DNA of 57,215 nucleotides from an uncultured Lachnospiraceae bacterium (GTDB lineage Bacteria; Bacillota; Clostridia; Lachnospirales; Lachnospiraceae). This document shows positions 44,470 through 53,670 of this stretch, piece by piece. The notes beneath the pieces were generated by a model. It did not search any database. It saw only the letters and a program-made list of their open reading frames with translations, and was not told the DNA's origin. Location of the stretch: assembly GCA_910577675.1 (NCBI GenBank), contig CAJTOR010000022.1, forward strand, positions 1 to 57,215, given 5' to 3'. Numbering within the stretch: the first letter of the stretch is position 1; the number at the start of each line of letters is the position of its first letter. The position numbers and the translations under genes were made by a program.

Positions 44470-45048
44470 TCAATTATCAAACCACATTCTCCAATCAAAA
44501 AATTCCTTCTTAAACTCTTTACTATGGGCTCTCCCGATGATTACCTTTAATCCATTACAAAGTGTAATTTCATGGCTGTGTACCTTTTCAATGTATTTCA
44601 AATTGACGATATATGACCGATGTATCTGAGAAAAGCCAAATTGGGATAAGCTTCGTGCCGCTTCTGATACCTGTCCTTCACAAAAATGTTCCTTTCCATC
44701 AAGCATAAGATATCTTAGTTTCCTTCCATATGTTTCAACAAGAAGAAGTTCATTCAAATTTATCTTTATGCGAATCCCAGCAGTATCATCACAAGAAATA
44801 ATCCGATCCTGAATCTTTGTTTTCAGGAAGGAATCAAGTGCTTCACCTATTTCATCCAAATGCTTTTTATCTATATACCTGAAGGCATTCACTTTATATC
44901 CTAATCTTTCCTGCTCCGTATGAGAAGTCAGAAAACAAATTTTACTTTTATTCCCACAATGCATCAATTGTTCCGCTATTTGAAAACCATCTTCGCCCTC
45001 TGCAAGTTCAATATCCAAAAACAACAGATCAATATCCGAATTTTTCAT
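44470..45048 (-). pseudogene. LytTR response regulator lacking the N-terminal receiver part
   Basis: The DNA-binding LytTR domain is complete (about residues 90-190; SQFGFSQIHRSYIVNLKYIE, ITLCNGLKVIIGRAHSKEF). The receiver begins only at its second half (DIDLLFLDIELAEGEDG). The reading frame stays open upstream to about 45112 (codons for EKYCSDKNISFQINSYSSGK), without a start and into sequence that in another frame encodes the preceding kinase. The first about 35 receiver residues and the acidic pocket are therefore lost in a deletion. The ATG at 45048 could still start a constitutive DNA-binding protein. Confidence 0.75.
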
Positions 45049-45350
45049 GAATTCTTTTCCACTACTATAGGAATTGATTTGAAACGAAATATTTTTATCA
45101 CTGCAATATTTTTCAGACCAAAACCATGATTTTCCTTATCCTTTTTCGATATCATAAAAAAATCTGATTTTGTGTTAATTCTTTCAGCAACACTGTTACT
45201 GACAACAATAAAAATTTCCTTCTTATCCAATATTTCTTTTTCATCCCACATATCAGTATTTTTAAGTAAATTAATTATCTCAAGGCGCTTTTGCAAATCT
45301 CTTTCAATAATAGGAATGCTCAATTCCATATATAAATCATGATATTTCAC
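45045..45350 (-). pseudogene. C-terminal fragment of a GHKL sensor kinase (agrC-like)
   Basis: The ATP-binding G box is clear (KENHGFGLKNI), as is the EIFIVVSNSVAERI strand. The membrane sensor, histidine and N box are missing, and the C-terminal end after GLKNI is replaced by sequence out of frame with the neighbouring regulator. Together with the following gene it shows a single deletion joining kinase and regulator (junction near 45110). AT-rich. Confidence 0.7.
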
Positions 45351-45400
45351 ATCATTATTTTAACTCCTGATAAGCATCCATAAGTTCCAACCATGCGTTA

Positions 45401-46471
45401 CTATGTTCCTTGCTCCACTCCAAACTGCCCTAACACCTCCTTTAAAATCAAATGGTTCTTCGGATTTCTTATATCGCTCCTTGCATATGCCGCATCTCTC
45501 TCCCAGTACGGGGCATTCGAGCCTGCCGCAATACACTCTTCCAAAATTCTTTTGTCCACATTCAGACTAAAGCCAATCCCATTATTCCTTGAAATCCCCG
45601 GTACAACCCTGTTTCCGGAAAGCGGAATTTCCCGATAAGAGGAACCAATCTGCAATATGATCTTATCCGGATTCCTGGCATCAATGCTCTGCCCATACAT
45701 CACCGGGTATTCCTCCTGTTCCTCCCGAACCGGCAGATTCCCCACAATCTCATAATCCCCGTAGTAAACGCAGTTATCCATAATATATTGTGCGGGACAT
45801 GCCGGATAACTCTCCAATATTCTTGGCGTTACATCCGGATCAGTTGTTACAATATGGTAAACTTTTACAATCAAGGGTTTCCCCATCAAAATATCCCAGT
45901 GTTTCTCCCCGAGGTTCCTCCGTTTTATCACATCAAGCAAAATCCTCCCGTACCCGTAATGGGTGCGGTCAATCGCAAACCGAAAAAAATCCCCCTCGTT
46001 ATATTTGCAGTGCTTCCTCGTCCCCCCGGCAAATTCCTTCACTTTCGCCATCTGCACATCGTCCGTTTCCTCCACCCAGCGCTTTAAAAACACTGCAAAC
46101 TCTTCGTCGGACATTGGGGAAAGCCCCGCCATGTGCGAGGAATACAGGGTGCGCTGGTTTGTTATACTGCCAATTAAAAGATGACCGTGAAATGAAAAAT
46201 AAACGCCCTCACTGCCCATTCTCTGTAAGTTCGCGAGCGTGAACTTTTTCTCCTTTCCCCGCTTTGTCTTAGGGAGGAGCTTTGTCTTCTCGGGCGATGC
46301 CTTCACCCAGTAAGTATGCTCCTCGGAATGTCCTTCCCGGTCAATAATCCATTTCCGGATCACATCCCCGTTAAAATACAGAATGTTTCCCTTCCCCATG
46401 TCCACACGCTCCCAGTAAGGTTCAACTTCGAGAAGCCCCAGACAGCGGCGCTGTTCATTGGTCAGTTCCAT
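45401..46471 (-). CDS. Imm26-like immunity protein (356 aa)
   Basis: The central region (YNEGDFFRFAIDRTHYGYGR and ILLDVIKRRNLGEKHWDILM, then KVYHIVTTD) matches the Imm26 family of predicted immunity proteins for contact-dependent or secreted toxins. The N-terminal half (FTLANLQRMGSEGVYFSFHG) is a separate unrecognised domain. AAGGAG lies upstream of ATG 46471; earlier starts are unsupported. No toxin gene is visible next to it, so it is an orphan immunity gene or a protective store. Confidence 0.75.
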   Translation of the reverse strand: MELTNEQRRCLGLLEVEPYWERVDMGKGNILYFNGDVIRKWIIDREGHSEEHTYWVKASPEKTKLLPKTKRGKEKKFTLANLQRMGSEGVYFSFHGHLLIGSITNQRTLYSSHMAGLSPMSDEEFAVFLKRWVEETDDVQMAKVKEFAGGTRKHCKYNEGDFFRFAIDRTHYGYGRILLDVIKRRNLGEKHWDILMGKPLIVKVYHIVTTDPDVTPRILESYPACPAQYIMDNCVYYGDYEIVGNLPVREEQEEYPVMYGQSIDARNPDKIILQIGSSYREIPLSGNRVVPGISRNNGIGFSLNVDKRILEECIAAGSNAPYWERDAAYARSDIRNPKNHLILKEVLGQFGVEQGT

Positions 46472-46979
46472 AAAATATTCTCCTTCTTTCAAAGTATAAT
46501 TCTCGGTGTTCTCCGTCCCGTACAAAAAACATCATCCAAAACATATCTTAAACATAAGGCATGGGTTCTCCTCTTCCGCAATAAACGTGCCAAAATCCCG
46601 AAACCATGCATTCTTTTAACACTCTACCGCGCGTTTATTTTCCACAATCCTCAAACTCTTTTACCAAAGTTCTTCTTACCACACCCCATCCCCCATCTTA
46701 CAATGCCCCCCTTTATCCCATCCTTCAATCCAGCGAAAAAACTTCCCTGTACATCTTTCGATTATACCCCACAAGCAGTAAAAATTCAAGCCTCCGCACG
46801 TCCTGCACCGAATCCAGGACAAAATAAATTTGATAAAAAACAGATTATATAGTATACTGTTTATTAATATCCGCAAGATTGCACACGGGAATAAACTACG
46901 CAAATACAATCACACAAAAACATAAATTCCATAAAAGGCAACCATACTCCCACAACATCATGAAAAGGAGATTTAAAAA
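46472..46979. other. intergenic region between the Imm26-like and SGNH genes
   Basis: No gene. A consensus plus-strand promoter (46830-46858) serves the SGNH gene. The rest is AC-rich non-coding sequence; no clear minus-strand promoter for the Imm26-like gene was found. Confidence 0.5.
46830..46858 (+). promoter_or_regulatory. sigma-A promoter for the SGNH hydrolase gene
   Basis: TTGATA (46830-46835), a 17-bp spacer and TATACT (46853-46858). The leader to the ATG at 46980 is about 115 nt. Confidence 0.8.
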
Positions 46980-47618
46980 ATGAATGATAAAGAACTGAAA
47001 ATTAAACGTTACCGCGAAGAAAACAAAGCTGCCATTCCCGGGCAGATTGTCTTTACAGGCTCGTCGCTGATGGAAATGTTCCCGATCAATAAACTGCTTA
47101 AAGAACACGGGGACAATACGATAATATATAACCGTGGAATTGGCGGGTTCGTTTCCGGGGAACTTCTAAAAGTGATCGATGTGTGTGCGACCGATTTAAA
47201 GCCATCCAAAGTATTTATCAATATCGGCACAAATGATTTAAGTGACAGCCGCATCCCGATTTCCGGTCTGATGGAAAATTATGATAAAATCATTTCAGAA
47301 ATTGAAAATAAACTTCCGGAAACAGAAATTTATCTTATGGCATATTATCCGGTCAATTATGAAGCCGCCGCACCGGATATGAAAGAATGCCTGAAAATCC
47401 GGAACAATGAAAAAATCCGGGCAGCAAACATTGAGGTCAAAAAACTTGCCGAAAAACACGGCAAATATTTTATTGACATCAATAAAAATCTCATGGATGA
47501 ACAGAACCGCTTAAAAGCCGAATACACCATAGAGGGGCTTCATATCAATAAGGACGGCTACCGGGCAGTTTATGGGGATATTATGGCATATGTAAAGGAA
47601 TCCAGAAAAGAAGTTTAA
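46980..47618 (+). CDS. SGNH/GDSL-family hydrolase (212 aa)
   Basis: SGNH blocks: the nucleophile in IVFTGSSLMEM (about residue 24), glycine block NRGIGGFVSGEL, asparagine block NIGTNDLSD, and the His in IEGLHINKDGY (about 193). Block V usually has Asp (DGLH), here Glu (EGLH). No signal peptide, so it is a cytosolic esterase/lipase-like or acylhydrolase enzyme. AAAGGAG lies upstream. AT-rich. Confidence 0.88.
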   Translation: MNDKELKIKRYREENKAAIPGQIVFTGSSLMEMFPINKLLKEHGDNTIIYNRGIGGFVSGELLKVIDVCATDLKPSKVFINIGTNDLSDSRIPISGLMENYDKIISEIENKLPETEIYLMAYYPVNYEAAAPDMKECLKIRNNEKIRAANIEVKKLAEKHGKYFIDINKNLMDEQNRLKAEYTIEGLHINKDGYRAVYGDIMAYVKESRKEV

Positions 47619-47647
47619 GTATAAAAACACCAACAAGGAGCCCCCCT

Positions 47648-48535
47648 ATGTCCACCCCGCTTTTTGCCCCGCTCTTTCAATACATTGAGGCAAACCTTAA
47701 CAAAAAAATCAACATTGAAGATGCCGCGCGCACGATTTTCCTCTCCCCCGTGCATACTACGCGCCTGTTTTCTTTCGCCTACGGCATCACTCCCGCAGAA
47801 TACATCCGCAGGCGCAAACTTTCCGAGAGCGTGCACCTTCTGCAAGAAACCGACCTGACTGTCCTTGAGATTGCCATACATTTCGGCTTTTCGCACGAAC
47901 AATCCTACACGCGCGCTTTCTTTTCAGAATTCGGCATAACACCCGGAAAATACCGAAATGAACACAGGGAGCTGCCCATCCTGCTGCCTATCCTTGATTA
48001 TGGCATTCCCTGCGGAGATAACAGTGGATGCCTGTTCGATCCGAAAACGGTTTTCCTGCCTAAGATTCGGCTGCTTGGGATTTGGCACGAAATCCCTTAC
48101 CGCAATTCCGCAGCGCTCGCCCCGAAAGCAGCTCTTAGCTTCTGGGAAAATGGCAGATTGCAGCTTCCCGGCGGGGAAAGCGCCACTGTTTTCTATGGTC
48201 TGACGCGCCACCCTGCCAAAGACGAAAACGACATGATGCCCGCACGGTACTCCCGCTATCTTACCGCGATTAAAACGGATGCAAACCACTGTGCAGCCGC
48301 GACAGATTCCTTCGGCGGCTGCCCCTGCATCAAGTTCCGATACATCGGCAGACACCACTACCGGGAGCTCTCCCAGAAGACCGCGCAGCAAATGTACCGC
48401 GCCATCCGCAAACACATTTACAGCCCGGCTGCCATCCCACCGGTGGACGGCAGCATGCACCTTGAAAAAATTGATACTTCGGAATATAACGGAAATTACT
48501 GTATGATGGAATGGTATGCGCCAATCTACGTATAA
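47648..48535 (+). CDS. AraC-family regulator with GyrI-like effector domain (295 aa)
   Basis: Two N-terminal helix-turn-helix motifs (IEDAARTIFLSPVHTTRLFS and DLTVLEIAIHFGFSHEQSYT, ending ITPGKYR) precede a GyrI-like ligand domain (RLLGIWHEIPYR, CPCIKFRYIGRHHYRELSQK). Such regulators sense small hydrophobic or toxic molecules and often control exporters. It lies 29 bp after the SGNH gene on the same strand, and its 3' end overlaps the ABC transporter gene by 10 bp on the opposite strand. AAGGAG lies 7 nt before the ATG. Confidence 0.9.
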   Translation: MSTPLFAPLFQYIEANLNKKINIEDAARTIFLSPVHTTRLFSFAYGITPAEYIRRRKLSESVHLLQETDLTVLEIAIHFGFSHEQSYTRAFFSEFGITPGKYRNEHRELPILLPILDYGIPCGDNSGCLFDPKTVFLPKIRLLGIWHEIPYRNSAALAPKAALSFWENGRLQLPGGESATVFYGLTRHPAKDENDMMPARYSRYLTAIKTDANHCAAATDSFGGCPCIKFRYIGRHHYRELSQKTAQQMYRAIRKHIYSPAAIPPVDGSMHLEKIDTSEYNGNYCMMEWYAPIYV

Positions 48536-50397
48536 TACTGCGCCTGCGCATTCCACAATTCATAATATTTCCCACCCCCGTCCGCAACCAGCCGATCATG
48601 GCTGCCCTGCTGCACAATCCTCCCCTCATCAAACACCAGGATATCATCGCAGAACCGGCAGGAAGAAAGCCTGTGGCTGATATAAATCGCAGTCTTATCC
48701 TCCACAATCTCACCAAACTTACTATAAATCTCCGCCTCTGCAACCGGGTCAAGCGCCGCCGTCGGCTCATCCAGCACAATAAACGGCGAATCCTTATACA
48801 GCGCCCTGGCAATGGCAATTTTCTGCGCTTCACCGCCTGAAATATCAACGCCATTGTCACAAAAATCCCGATACAGATAGGTTTCGGTTCCCTCCGGCAT
48901 CATAGCGAGCCTCTCGCCAAAGCCTGCCTTTATCAAACATGTTTCGGCGCGCTCCTTATCATAATCCACCCCCGCTGCAACATTCTGCCCGAGCGAAAAG
49001 GCAAATAGCTTAAAATCCTGGAACACCACGGAAAAAATTGACATATAATCCAGATAATTATACTTGCGTATATTGATCCCGTTTAACAAAATCTCACCTT
49101 CCGTCGGGTCATAGAGGCGGCAGAGCAGCTTTATAAATGTTGTCTTCCCGCTGCCGTTCCTCCCCACCACGGCAAGCCGTTTTCCAATGCGGAACTTCAT
49201 ATTGATATTTCTTAACGCCCACACATCACTGCCCGGATAGCGGAACGAAACATCTTTAAATTCCACCTCATAATTGCAATCCTTCCTTTTTTCGACCGTC
49301 AGGCTTCCCTGATACATCGTATTTGGAATATCGAGGAAACGAAAATTTTCCTTCAGAAAAGGGACGTTATTCCGCAGATCCCCCACAACCCTCACAAGCA
49401 TGGAAACCCCTGTGGAAACCTTAGTAATTGAGGCAATATACTGTGTCACCTCACCGATCGCAAATGCCCCAGCCCACGCTTTCAGACAGACAAAAGCATA
49501 GACAACACCCGTAAATGCGACCGACACAGCTGCCGATGATGCATTGTAAAACCCGCCCATCCTGGCAGCATACCGCGCAAAAAGCCCATTGGAATAAAAG
49601 GGTCCCGTCTTGTCAGCACTATATTTCTTCATAAACCGCTCTTGGCGGTAAATGCGCACATCCGCCGCGAGATCAGTCTTGTAGGCCATAAAATCGAGTT
49701 TGAAGCAAAAAAGACGGTTTCCTTCCATTCTCTTATCCGAATTTTTCACCCAAAATCGATCCGCCTTCGTTATCAGGGCAGGTGCCAGATAAATCGTCCC
49801 AAACATAACCACAAGCACAACCAGAAGAAAGAGCGGATGATTCAGCACAGTATATGCCCCCTCCGGCACCCTGCTCGTAAAAAGCGAAACGGTCAGCACG
49901 ATACCGCCAACAATCGTAAACAGCGCCGCCACCAGCTCCTCGAAAATTTTCAACAGACGTGGAATTCCCCAATTCCCCCCGCTATGGAATTGTTGAATCT
50001 TGTAGTAAAGTTCATGCATCTTGCTGTCATCAATATCAATAAAATCCATGCCAAGCAGTTTATCCACATAAAACTGATCCATCATAAGAAACAGTGTGGA
50101 ATTGACATAATTCTTCCATTTTGTGAGCAATGCTTTCCCAAGTGCCAGAAATGCTTCCACGCAAAGAGTGATAAGCACCAATTCCCGCAGCCGCCCTACA
50201 TCCCTTGTTCCGGCAAGCTCCCCAATGATCCTTGCCGAAAGGTAGATGCTGATATATGGGGTGAGCACATCCCACACCATGGGTACAAAGCGGGAAAGAA
50301 CAAGCTTAGGATACCTTTTGTAGATTATCCGAAAACCCCTGCCATTTAACCGGCAAACCTCTTTCCATGAAAGTTTCTTTTCATCTTTCTCTTTCAT
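48526..50397 (-). CDS. ABC transporter, fused permease and ATPase, subunit B (623 aa)
   Basis: An N-terminal six-helix exporter-type permease is followed by an ABC domain: Walker A VVGRNGSGKTTFIKLL (about 402), signature ISGGEAQKIAIARAL (about 512), Walker B FIVLDEPTAALDP (about 535). It overlaps the 3' end of its partner (50394) by 4 bp and is therefore coupled. The pair forms a heterodimeric exporter; no C39 peptidase domain is present, so a peptide, lipid or drug is the probable cargo. Confidence 0.93.
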   Translation of the reverse strand: MKEKDEKKLSWKEVCRLNGRGFRIIYKRYPKLVLSRFVPMVWDVLTPYISIYLSARIIGELAGTRDVGRLRELVLITLCVEAFLALGKALLTKWKNYVNSTLFLMMDQFYVDKLLGMDFIDIDDSKMHELYYKIQQFHSGGNWGIPRLLKIFEELVAALFTIVGGIVLTVSLFTSRVPEGAYTVLNHPLFLLVVLVVMFGTIYLAPALITKADRFWVKNSDKRMEGNRLFCFKLDFMAYKTDLAADVRIYRQERFMKKYSADKTGPFYSNGLFARYAARMGGFYNASSAAVSVAFTGVVYAFVCLKAWAGAFAIGEVTQYIASITKVSTGVSMLVRVVGDLRNNVPFLKENFRFLDIPNTMYQGSLTVEKRKDCNYEVEFKDVSFRYPGSDVWALRNINMKFRIGKRLAVVGRNGSGKTTFIKLLCRLYDPTEGEILLNGINIRKYNYLDYMSIFSVVFQDFKLFAFSLGQNVAAGVDYDKERAETCLIKAGFGERLAMMPEGTETYLYRDFCDNGVDISGGEAQKIAIARALYKDSPFIVLDEPTAALDPVAEAEIYSKFGEIVEDKTAIYISHRLSSCRFCDDILVFDEGRIVQQGSHDRLVADGGGKYYELWNAQAQYYT

Positions 50398-52499
50398 TCA
50401 CCGCTCCTTTCATCCATGAAATATAACGAGCTAATTTGCTCCGTCTTTTCATCCAGCCGGACAATCCCGTCTGACATCCCGCCTTCCTCTTCCATGTTTT
50501 CTGGGTTCTTTACGGAAGATTCCTCCGTGCCATCCTTCTGATAGTACTTTGCCTGCACGGTATACAACTCGGCATAACGCCCGTTTTTAGCAAGCAATTC
50601 CTCATGTGTCCCTTCCTCCGCGATCTGTTTTCCCTCAAGCAAAATAATCCGGTCGCAGAACCTTGTGGATGCCAGACGGTGTGAAATATAGACGGAGAGC
50701 CGCCCCTGTGTCATTTCGTTATATTTCTGGTACAGTTCCGACTCCGCAATGGGATCGAGCGCCGCCGTCGGCTCATCGAGCAGTATAACCGGCGCATCCT
50801 TGTACAGCGCCCTGGCAAGCATCAGCCGCTGCATTTCGCCACCGGACAGCTCGACAGCCTCCTCAAACACCTTGCGGTTTAACAGCGTGCCATATTGCCC
50901 TGTAAGGCTTTCGATCTTCTTTTTAAGTCCCGCTTCCTCAACACACGCCCTCACCCTCTCTTCCTTAATCCCCTCATCCATCTGGGCGACATTTTCAGCA
51001 ATGCTTGCCGCCAAGATACTGAAATTCTGGAACACCGCGGAAAAAAGAGCGTAATAGTCGCGCCGGTCATACTCTCTGATATCCCTGCCGTTTAAAAGAA
51101 CCCTTCCCGCAGTTGGGTCATACATACCGCAGATCAGCCTGACGAGCGTTGTCTTGCCCGCCCCATTCACCCCCACAATGGCAAGCTTTTCCCCTGGGTG
51201 CAGTGTAAGATTGATCCCCGAAAGTGTTTCCTCCTTCGCTCCCGGATAGCAAAATGAAACATCCTCGAGACGGATTTCATACTTTCCGGATGGATCTGGC
51301 TGTATATGCTCCCCTTCCTCAAACAAAAAAGCCTCCGGATATTCAAGGCATTCCCTTACCGTCGAAATATCAAGGCTTTGCCGGTGCAGCATGGTAAGCC
51401 CGCTTAAAATCCCACATACCCATACCGTAAACCCACCAACTGCGGAAAAATACAGCAAAAATTCTGCTGCTGTGATCTCCCCTTCCACCACAAGACGGAT
51501 CAGGTAAAAATAAGCGATACCGTTGCGCAGGAATGTAAGAACTAGATCAACGACCCTCGCCCAGATATAAGTCTCTTCCACCCTTTTCCGGAATGCCATA
51601 TAAGCCGCCATTGTCTGATTTCCAAGTTCTTCCAACCACGGCCTCATCCCAAAAATACGGATATCCTTCGCCGCACTGTAATCCTTTGCCCTGTTGTTTA
51701 CATACCATTGCCGCCTCAGGTAACCCGACAATTCATCGCGGTGCCGGTATTCATATCCATTTACATACCGGTTAACAAAATATCCGATAATGGATGTAGC
51801 GAAGATTACTAACATCATCCGCCGGTCTACGGATGATAATAACAAAAGCCAGATAGTAAAACATACAATATCCCTGAGCAGGTCAGAAAGCGTCTCCCAG
51901 ATCACCTCTGTTGCACAAATATTATCCTCTGTAATCTTCTGGCATTTTGCAACCAGCTTAATAAACTCATCATTATTTACATTTGGATAAGAAGTCACCA
52001 TTGTCTTATGGTTGATATGATCCAGGACAGCCACACGGATTGTAATCTTCACGTATGGCAGATAATTATTGATATACGCAAGGGCTGCAGAACAAATCAT
52101 CATCACCCCTGTGAAGATTAAGATTGTAAAAACCAGTTTTGTGACGGGTTCTTTTTTTTCGACAATGGAAAGAATGACCGGCGAAATATAAAGACTGACC
52201 ATGCTGTTTAAGATAACAAAACCTACAAGAAGCAGGCTCAGGAAAATAATTTTCTTCTCCTTTTCCTTCCACGCAAAGGAAATATAATATGCTGTATTCT
52301 GCCACATACTATATTTTGGTTTCTCGCTCTTTTTTGTATTGTTTTTACAATTTTCCCCATAACGTTTTTCAGTATCCTTTTTCAATCTACTCTCGGACTC
52401 TTTTTCAGATACATTTCCATATTCATCCTCTGTTTCCAACCTTAACTCTTCTTTTGTTTTTTTCTTAGGTTTCTTCCCTTTTTTCTTTTCCACACTCAT
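50394..52499 (-). CDS. ABC transporter, fused permease and ATPase, subunit A (701 aa)
   Basis: ATG 52499 is preferred because GGGGGA lies upstream; an ATG 42 bp earlier has no site. A highly charged Lys-rich cytosolic N terminus (about 1-65) precedes the six-helix permease and the ABC domain (GVNGAGKTTLVRLI, LSGGEMQRLMLARAL, VILLDEPTAALDP). The C terminus has a charged tail of about 40 residues. It is transcribed from a promoter with a 14-bp direct repeat (52596-52630), which fits control by the LytTR regulator at 55124. Confidence 0.93.
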   Translation of the reverse strand: MSVEKKKGKKPKKKTKEELRLETEDEYGNVSEKESESRLKKDTEKRYGENCKNNTKKSEKPKYSMWQNTAYYISFAWKEKEKKIIFLSLLLVGFVILNSMVSLYISPVILSIVEKKEPVTKLVFTILIFTGVMMICSAALAYINNYLPYVKITIRVAVLDHINHKTMVTSYPNVNNDEFIKLVAKCQKITEDNICATEVIWETLSDLLRDIVCFTIWLLLLSSVDRRMMLVIFATSIIGYFVNRYVNGYEYRHRDELSGYLRRQWYVNNRAKDYSAAKDIRIFGMRPWLEELGNQTMAAYMAFRKRVEETYIWARVVDLVLTFLRNGIAYFYLIRLVVEGEITAAEFLLYFSAVGGFTVWVCGILSGLTMLHRQSLDISTVRECLEYPEAFLFEEGEHIQPDPSGKYEIRLEDVSFCYPGAKEETLSGINLTLHPGEKLAIVGVNGAGKTTLVRLICGMYDPTAGRVLLNGRDIREYDRRDYYALFSAVFQNFSILAASIAENVAQMDEGIKEERVRACVEEAGLKKKIESLTGQYGTLLNRKVFEEAVELSGGEMQRLMLARALYKDAPVILLDEPTAALDPIAESELYQKYNEMTQGRLSVYISHRLASTRFCDRIILLEGKQIAEEGTHEELLAKNGRYAELYTVQAKYYQKDGTEESSVKNPENMEEEGGMSDGIVRLDEKTEQISSLYFMDERSGE

Positions 52500-52558
52500 A
52501 TAATCCCCCTTCCCTGCACACCCTAAAAGTATCCCCGGCAATGCAGCGTTTTCTTCGT

Positions 52559-52564
52559 AAGATA
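52559..52564 (-). promoter_or_regulatory. -10 of the ABC promoter
   Basis: TATCTT on the minus strand, 31 nt from the direct repeat at 52596, the same spacing as in the 44.4 kb pair. TAAGAT five nt upstream is an alternative. Confidence 0.4.
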
Positions 52565-52595
52565 TCTTAACATATATTTTTCTGATTTTCCCCCC

Positions 52596-52630
52596 GGGGG
52601 ATGAATTGCTTCTTTTGGGGGATGAATTGC
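52596..52630 (-). promoter_or_regulatory. 14-bp direct repeat with 21-bp period, candidate LytTR operator of the ABC operon
   Basis: GCAATTCATCCCCC occurs twice on the minus strand, seven bases apart, giving a 21-bp period (two helical turns). This is the layout used by AgrA/ComE-type LytTR activators. It lies about 97 bp upstream of the ABC start codon. Confidence 0.65.
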
Positions 52631-52644
52631 CTTAATGCGCCCTC

Positions 52645-53304
52645 TTACTGCGGCAGCAATATCTCCGTTGTAAATGCTCCATCCTCGCTGTTGCGCGATA
52701 AATAACCTCCATAGCGGGCAACAATATCATCGATCCTCACAAGCCCGAACCCATGACCTTCTCCCTTCGTTGTCTTAAAAATCCCGCCGCTTTTCACCTG
52801 TTTTTTCTTCGCCGTAAAATTCGTAAAGGACATGTAAAGCTGCGTATTTTTCATATCCATATACATACGGATCATCCGCTTCTCTTCCGGCAGCGCGAGA
52901 GATGCCTCAATCGCATTATCAAATAAATTCCCGATAATCACGCACAGATCAATCTCGGAAGTCGTTAATGACACCGGGATGTCGGCATCCGCCCTGACCG
53001 GGATATTATGTGCGTGCGCAAGGGAAATCTTGCTGCCTATAATGGCATCCATCATTTTGTTCCCCGTCTTGATTACAGTGTCCACCGTGGACAGGTCACA
53101 ATCGAGCTTTTCCAGATACTCACAGATGGCAGCTAAGTCTCCCACTGCCGCAAATGCTTTCATCGCCTGGATATGATTGCGGTAATCGTGCCGCCAGCCG
53201 CGCATCTTCTGATACATATTCTCCACTTCCGCATAGTGCGTCGCAATCAGTTCCTGTTGGTACGCAGATATTCGCTTATCAACCTGTTTTGAAAAAAACG
53301 ACAT
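52645..53304 (-). CDS. soluble GHKL sensor kinase, agrC-like, no membrane domain (219 aa)
   Basis: The H-box histidine (GWRHDYRNHIQAMKAF, about residue 39), N box (IIGNLFDNAIEASLAL) and G box (GEGHGFGLVRIDDI) are present, so it is a complete HPK10-type catalytic core. The usual N-terminal membrane helices are absent; the protein starts with a coiled coil (residues 1-35). It has its own promoter 175 nt upstream. The LytTR regulator at 55124 is its likely partner, and the ABC operon its output. Confidence 0.85.
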   Translation of the reverse strand: MSFFSKQVDKRISAYQQELIATHYAEVENMYQKMRGWRHDYRNHIQAMKAFAAVGDLAAICEYLEKLDCDLSTVDTVIKTGNKMMDAIIGSKISLAHAHNIPVRADADIPVSLTTSEIDLCVIIGNLFDNAIEASLALPEEKRMIRMYMDMKNTQLYMSFTNFTAKKKQVKSGGIFKTTKGEGHGFGLVRIDDIVARYGGYLSRNSEDGAFTTEILLPQ

Positions 53305-53479
53305 AATTACTTCTCCTCTATTATATAGTCATACCCTTTCTTTACCTGTTTTACCCTTATGTTTTCCCCCTTCTCTTCTCTAAGTGCAGTTCAGTCCCCC
53401 CTGCGGTATATCCTTTGTTTCCGCTCTCAGCTAACCATATAATCCGTCGTTTTCCTGAAAGAAAGCGACTGCTGCAAAC

Positions 53480-53508
53480 AGAATAGCAATTTTCAATTTA
53501 CCTGTCAA
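53480..53508 (-). promoter_or_regulatory. kinase promoter
   Basis: On the minus strand TTGACA (53508-53503), a 17-bp spacer and TATTCT (53485-53480) with TGC before the -10. Confidence 0.8.
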
Positions 53509-53616
53509 CGGGCAAATGGCAATGCTGGCAAAAGCAGGCGCTGTCGATTGGGATACCAGAACATCATGAAAAACGCAGGGATTTGCGTGTTTGTCTTGGC
53601 GAAAACATCTGAATAC

Positions 53617-53645
53617 TTGACAACCATAGTAATATATATTATAAT
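53617..53645 (+). promoter_or_regulatory. perfect consensus promoter of csoR-eamA
   Basis: TTGACA (53617-53622), a 17-bp spacer and TATAAT (53640-53645). An operator covers the start site. Confidence 0.9.
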
Positions 53646-53649
53646 CCCC

Positions 53650-53670
53650 ATATCCCCCTATGGGGGATAT
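53650..53670. promoter_or_regulatory. CsoR/RcnR-type operator
   Basis: ATATCCCCC-TAT-GGGGGATAT, nine-base arms with a G/C tract, like the CsoR-family operator pattern (AT-rich ends, G-C tracts). It overlaps the predicted start site and should be bound by the CsoR-like protein encoded at 53817, giving autoregulation. Confidence 0.8.

Noticed and set aside
53305..53473. TPP riboswitch in the kinase leader (CTGAGA motif)
   Set aside because: Only the six-base motif is present; the rest of the thiamine element and a thiamine gene are missing.
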